Source: Phytobacter diazotrophicus (GTDB lineage Bacteria > Pseudomonadota > Gammaproteobacteria > Enterobacterales > Enterobacteriaceae). Taken from it: a stretch of DNA of 64,000 bases. Positions 63,240-64,000 of this stretch are shown piece by piece. The notes beneath the pieces were generated by a model. That model was not told the DNA's origin, ran no database searches, and worked only from the letters and a program-made list of their open reading frames with translations. Both the position numbers and the translations under genes were made by a program. The DNA lies in NCBI GenBank assembly GCA_004346725.1, contig SMDE01000016.1, forward strand, positions 59,107-123,106. The letters run 5' to 3'. Numbering within the stretch: the first letter of the stretch is position 1; each line of letters starts with the position of its first letter.

Positions 63240-63320
63240 AGTGATAATCTTTATCATTTGAGCGGGTCCTCCCGGAGGGGGGCTTTGCCACGGGGCGGCG
63301 GACTCGCAGGATTTCGCTAT
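63240..63320. other. Lambda-type cos site (cosQ and cosN)
   Basis: The GATAATCTTTATCATTT inverted repeat and GGGTCCT (cosQ, about 63264-63270) are followed by TTTGCCACG and the probable 12-base cohesive end GGGCGGCGGACT (63293-63304), then TCGC-x4-ATTTCGCTATTTATGA as at the lambda left end. Lambda has GGGCGGCGACCT, so the overhang appears to differ at two positions. The order cosQ-cosN-cosB-Nu1 is as in lambda. Confidence 0.8.
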
Positions 63321-63478
63321 TTATGAGATTTTCCCGGTTTTTGTCGTTTCCGTTCTTCTTCTGCCTCCAGGCCTTTTGGTATCAGCAAATTCATCTTTTT
63401 AGAACGGAAATGGGAGTGGCGATTTTTCCGCAAATATCACGCTAACGCTTCCTTACCCCTTTTATCCCGGAGTGGCAT
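63305..63478. promoter_or_regulatory. cosB region before the terminase gene
   Basis: 170 bases between cosN and the terminase start, without a gene. It contains CGTTTCCGTTCTTCTT, as after lambda cosN, and further short TTT-rich motifs, where the R binding sites for the small terminase and the IHF site would lie. Individual sites were not assigned with certainty. Confidence 0.5.
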
Positions 63479-64000
63479 ATGGAGGTGACGAAAAAACAGC
63501 TCGCCGACATATTTGCGGTCAGTGTCAGAACAATCCAGAACTGGCAAGAGCAGGGCATGCCTGTTGCCAGCGGTGGCGGCAAAGGCAATGAAGTGAAATA
63601 TGATTCTGCCGTTGCAATCGCCTGGTTTTCTGCTCGTGATGCCGGGATTGAAAACGAGAAACTTCGCAGGGAAGTTGAGGATCTTCGCAGAGCGGAAGAA
63701 GCCGATCTCAAACCCGGCACAACCGAATATGAGCGTTATCGCCTGACACGCGCACAGGCTGATGCTCAGGAACTTAAAAATGCAAAAGATACCGCTGAGG
63801 TGGTTGAGACCGCATTCTGCACGTTCGTGCTGTCGCGGATAGCCGGTGAAATTGCCAGTATCCTGGACGGGATCCCTCTGTCGGTTCAGCGGCGTTTCCC
63901 GGAACTGGAGAACCGCCACATTGATTTCCTCAAGAAGGACATAATCAAAGCCATGAACAAAGCAGCTGCGCTCGATGAAATGATACCGGGGTTGCTGAGT
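63479..64000 (+). CDS. Nu1: Terminase small subunit, lambda Nu1 type (incomplete)
   Basis: 174 codons before the right edge, of about 181 expected. Very similar to lambda gpNu1 (KKQLADIFAVSVRTIQNWQEQGMPV, GGGKGNEVKYDSA, IENEKLRREVEDLR, ETAFCTFVLSRIAGEIASILDG). The N-terminal winged helix binds cosB and the C terminus binds the large subunit. Cuts and packages DNA at the adjacent cos site. The large subunit gene must lie just outside the window. Confidence 0.96.
   Translation, partial: MEVTKKQLADIFAVSVRTIQNWQEQGMPVASGGGKGNEVKYDSAVAIAWFSARDAGIENEKLRREVEDLRRAEEADLKPGTTEYERYRLTRAQADAQELKNAKDTAEVVETAFCTFVLSRIAGEIASILDGIPLSVQRRFPELENRHIDFLKKDIIKAMNKAAALDEMIPGLLS

Noticed and set aside
45780..64000. 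Plasmid or integrative conjugative element instead of a phage
   Set aside because: CI/Cro, DUF1133, holin-endolysin-spanin, cos and Nu1 are all in lambda order, and no conjugation genes are present.

Overview
The window looks like an enterobacterial chromosome carrying a lambda-like prophage. Gene content and order from about 9.9 to 45.6 kb follow the asr-mlc-ynf-rsp-ydf-dcp segment of Escherichia coli and Salmonella. The OsmU osmolyte importer, known from Salmonella, and a second MHS-family transporter inside the rsp cluster are additions. A Citrobacter or Salmonella relative fits best; this is inferred from synteny and remembered protein sequences, not from a search.

Layout. 1-1.3 kb: left edge with a partial membrane protein and an orphan FlhD-like gene. 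1.3-7.6 kb: an accessory catabolic operon with a TauD-type dioxygenase, a Tat-exported solute-binding protein, two MalF/MalG-type permeases, a MalK-type ATPase and an SDR dehydrogenase; it carries a repeat-like insert and the ruins of one gene. 7.65-8.2 kb: an SOS-box-controlled UmuD'-like protein without cleavage site or catalytic dyad. 8.4-16.7 kb: an AI-2E family protein, mdtJI, a CHASE4-GGDEF-EAL protein, ydgD, ydgU, asr, an acetyltransferase and an M32 carboxypeptidase. 17-25 kb: ynfM/ynfL, mlc, bioD2, osmU. 25.2-34.3 kb: ynfE-GH-dmsD anaerobic reductase, ynfD, a LysR/LysE pair, ynfC, speG, ynfB, ynfA. 34.4-45.6 kb: rspB, transporter, rspA, ydfJ, ydfI, ydfZ, rspR, ydfG, dcp. Four copies of one 14-bp motif lie upstream of rspB, rspA, ydfI and rspR, suggesting one RspR regulon for hexonate catabolism.

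From about 45.65 kb to the right edge is a prophage inserted just after dcp. The left arm, on the minus strand, runs yfdP, yfdQ, yfdR, unknown genes, a ParB-like protein, xis and int. The immunity region (LexA-like repressor, Cro) has at least five related operators. The right arm runs CII, a replication protein with internal iterons, PerC-like, Dam-like methylase, RusA, DUF968 and DUF1133 antiterminator, then morons, holin, endolysin, Rz/Rz1, a gpJ-like fragment, cos and the small terminase subunit, which runs off the window.

The most unusual item is the roughly 0.9 kb between the leftward promoter PL and yfdP. It has no convincing gene, but it is packed with long inverted repeats that form successive closed domains, including a 13-bp perfect stem enclosing 123 nt. 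It looks like a large structured non-coding leader RNA where lambda keeps N and nutL. Other candidates are the pre-processed UmuD' mimic, the 307-codon moron between the antiterminator and the lysis genes, and an antisense gene between cro and cII.
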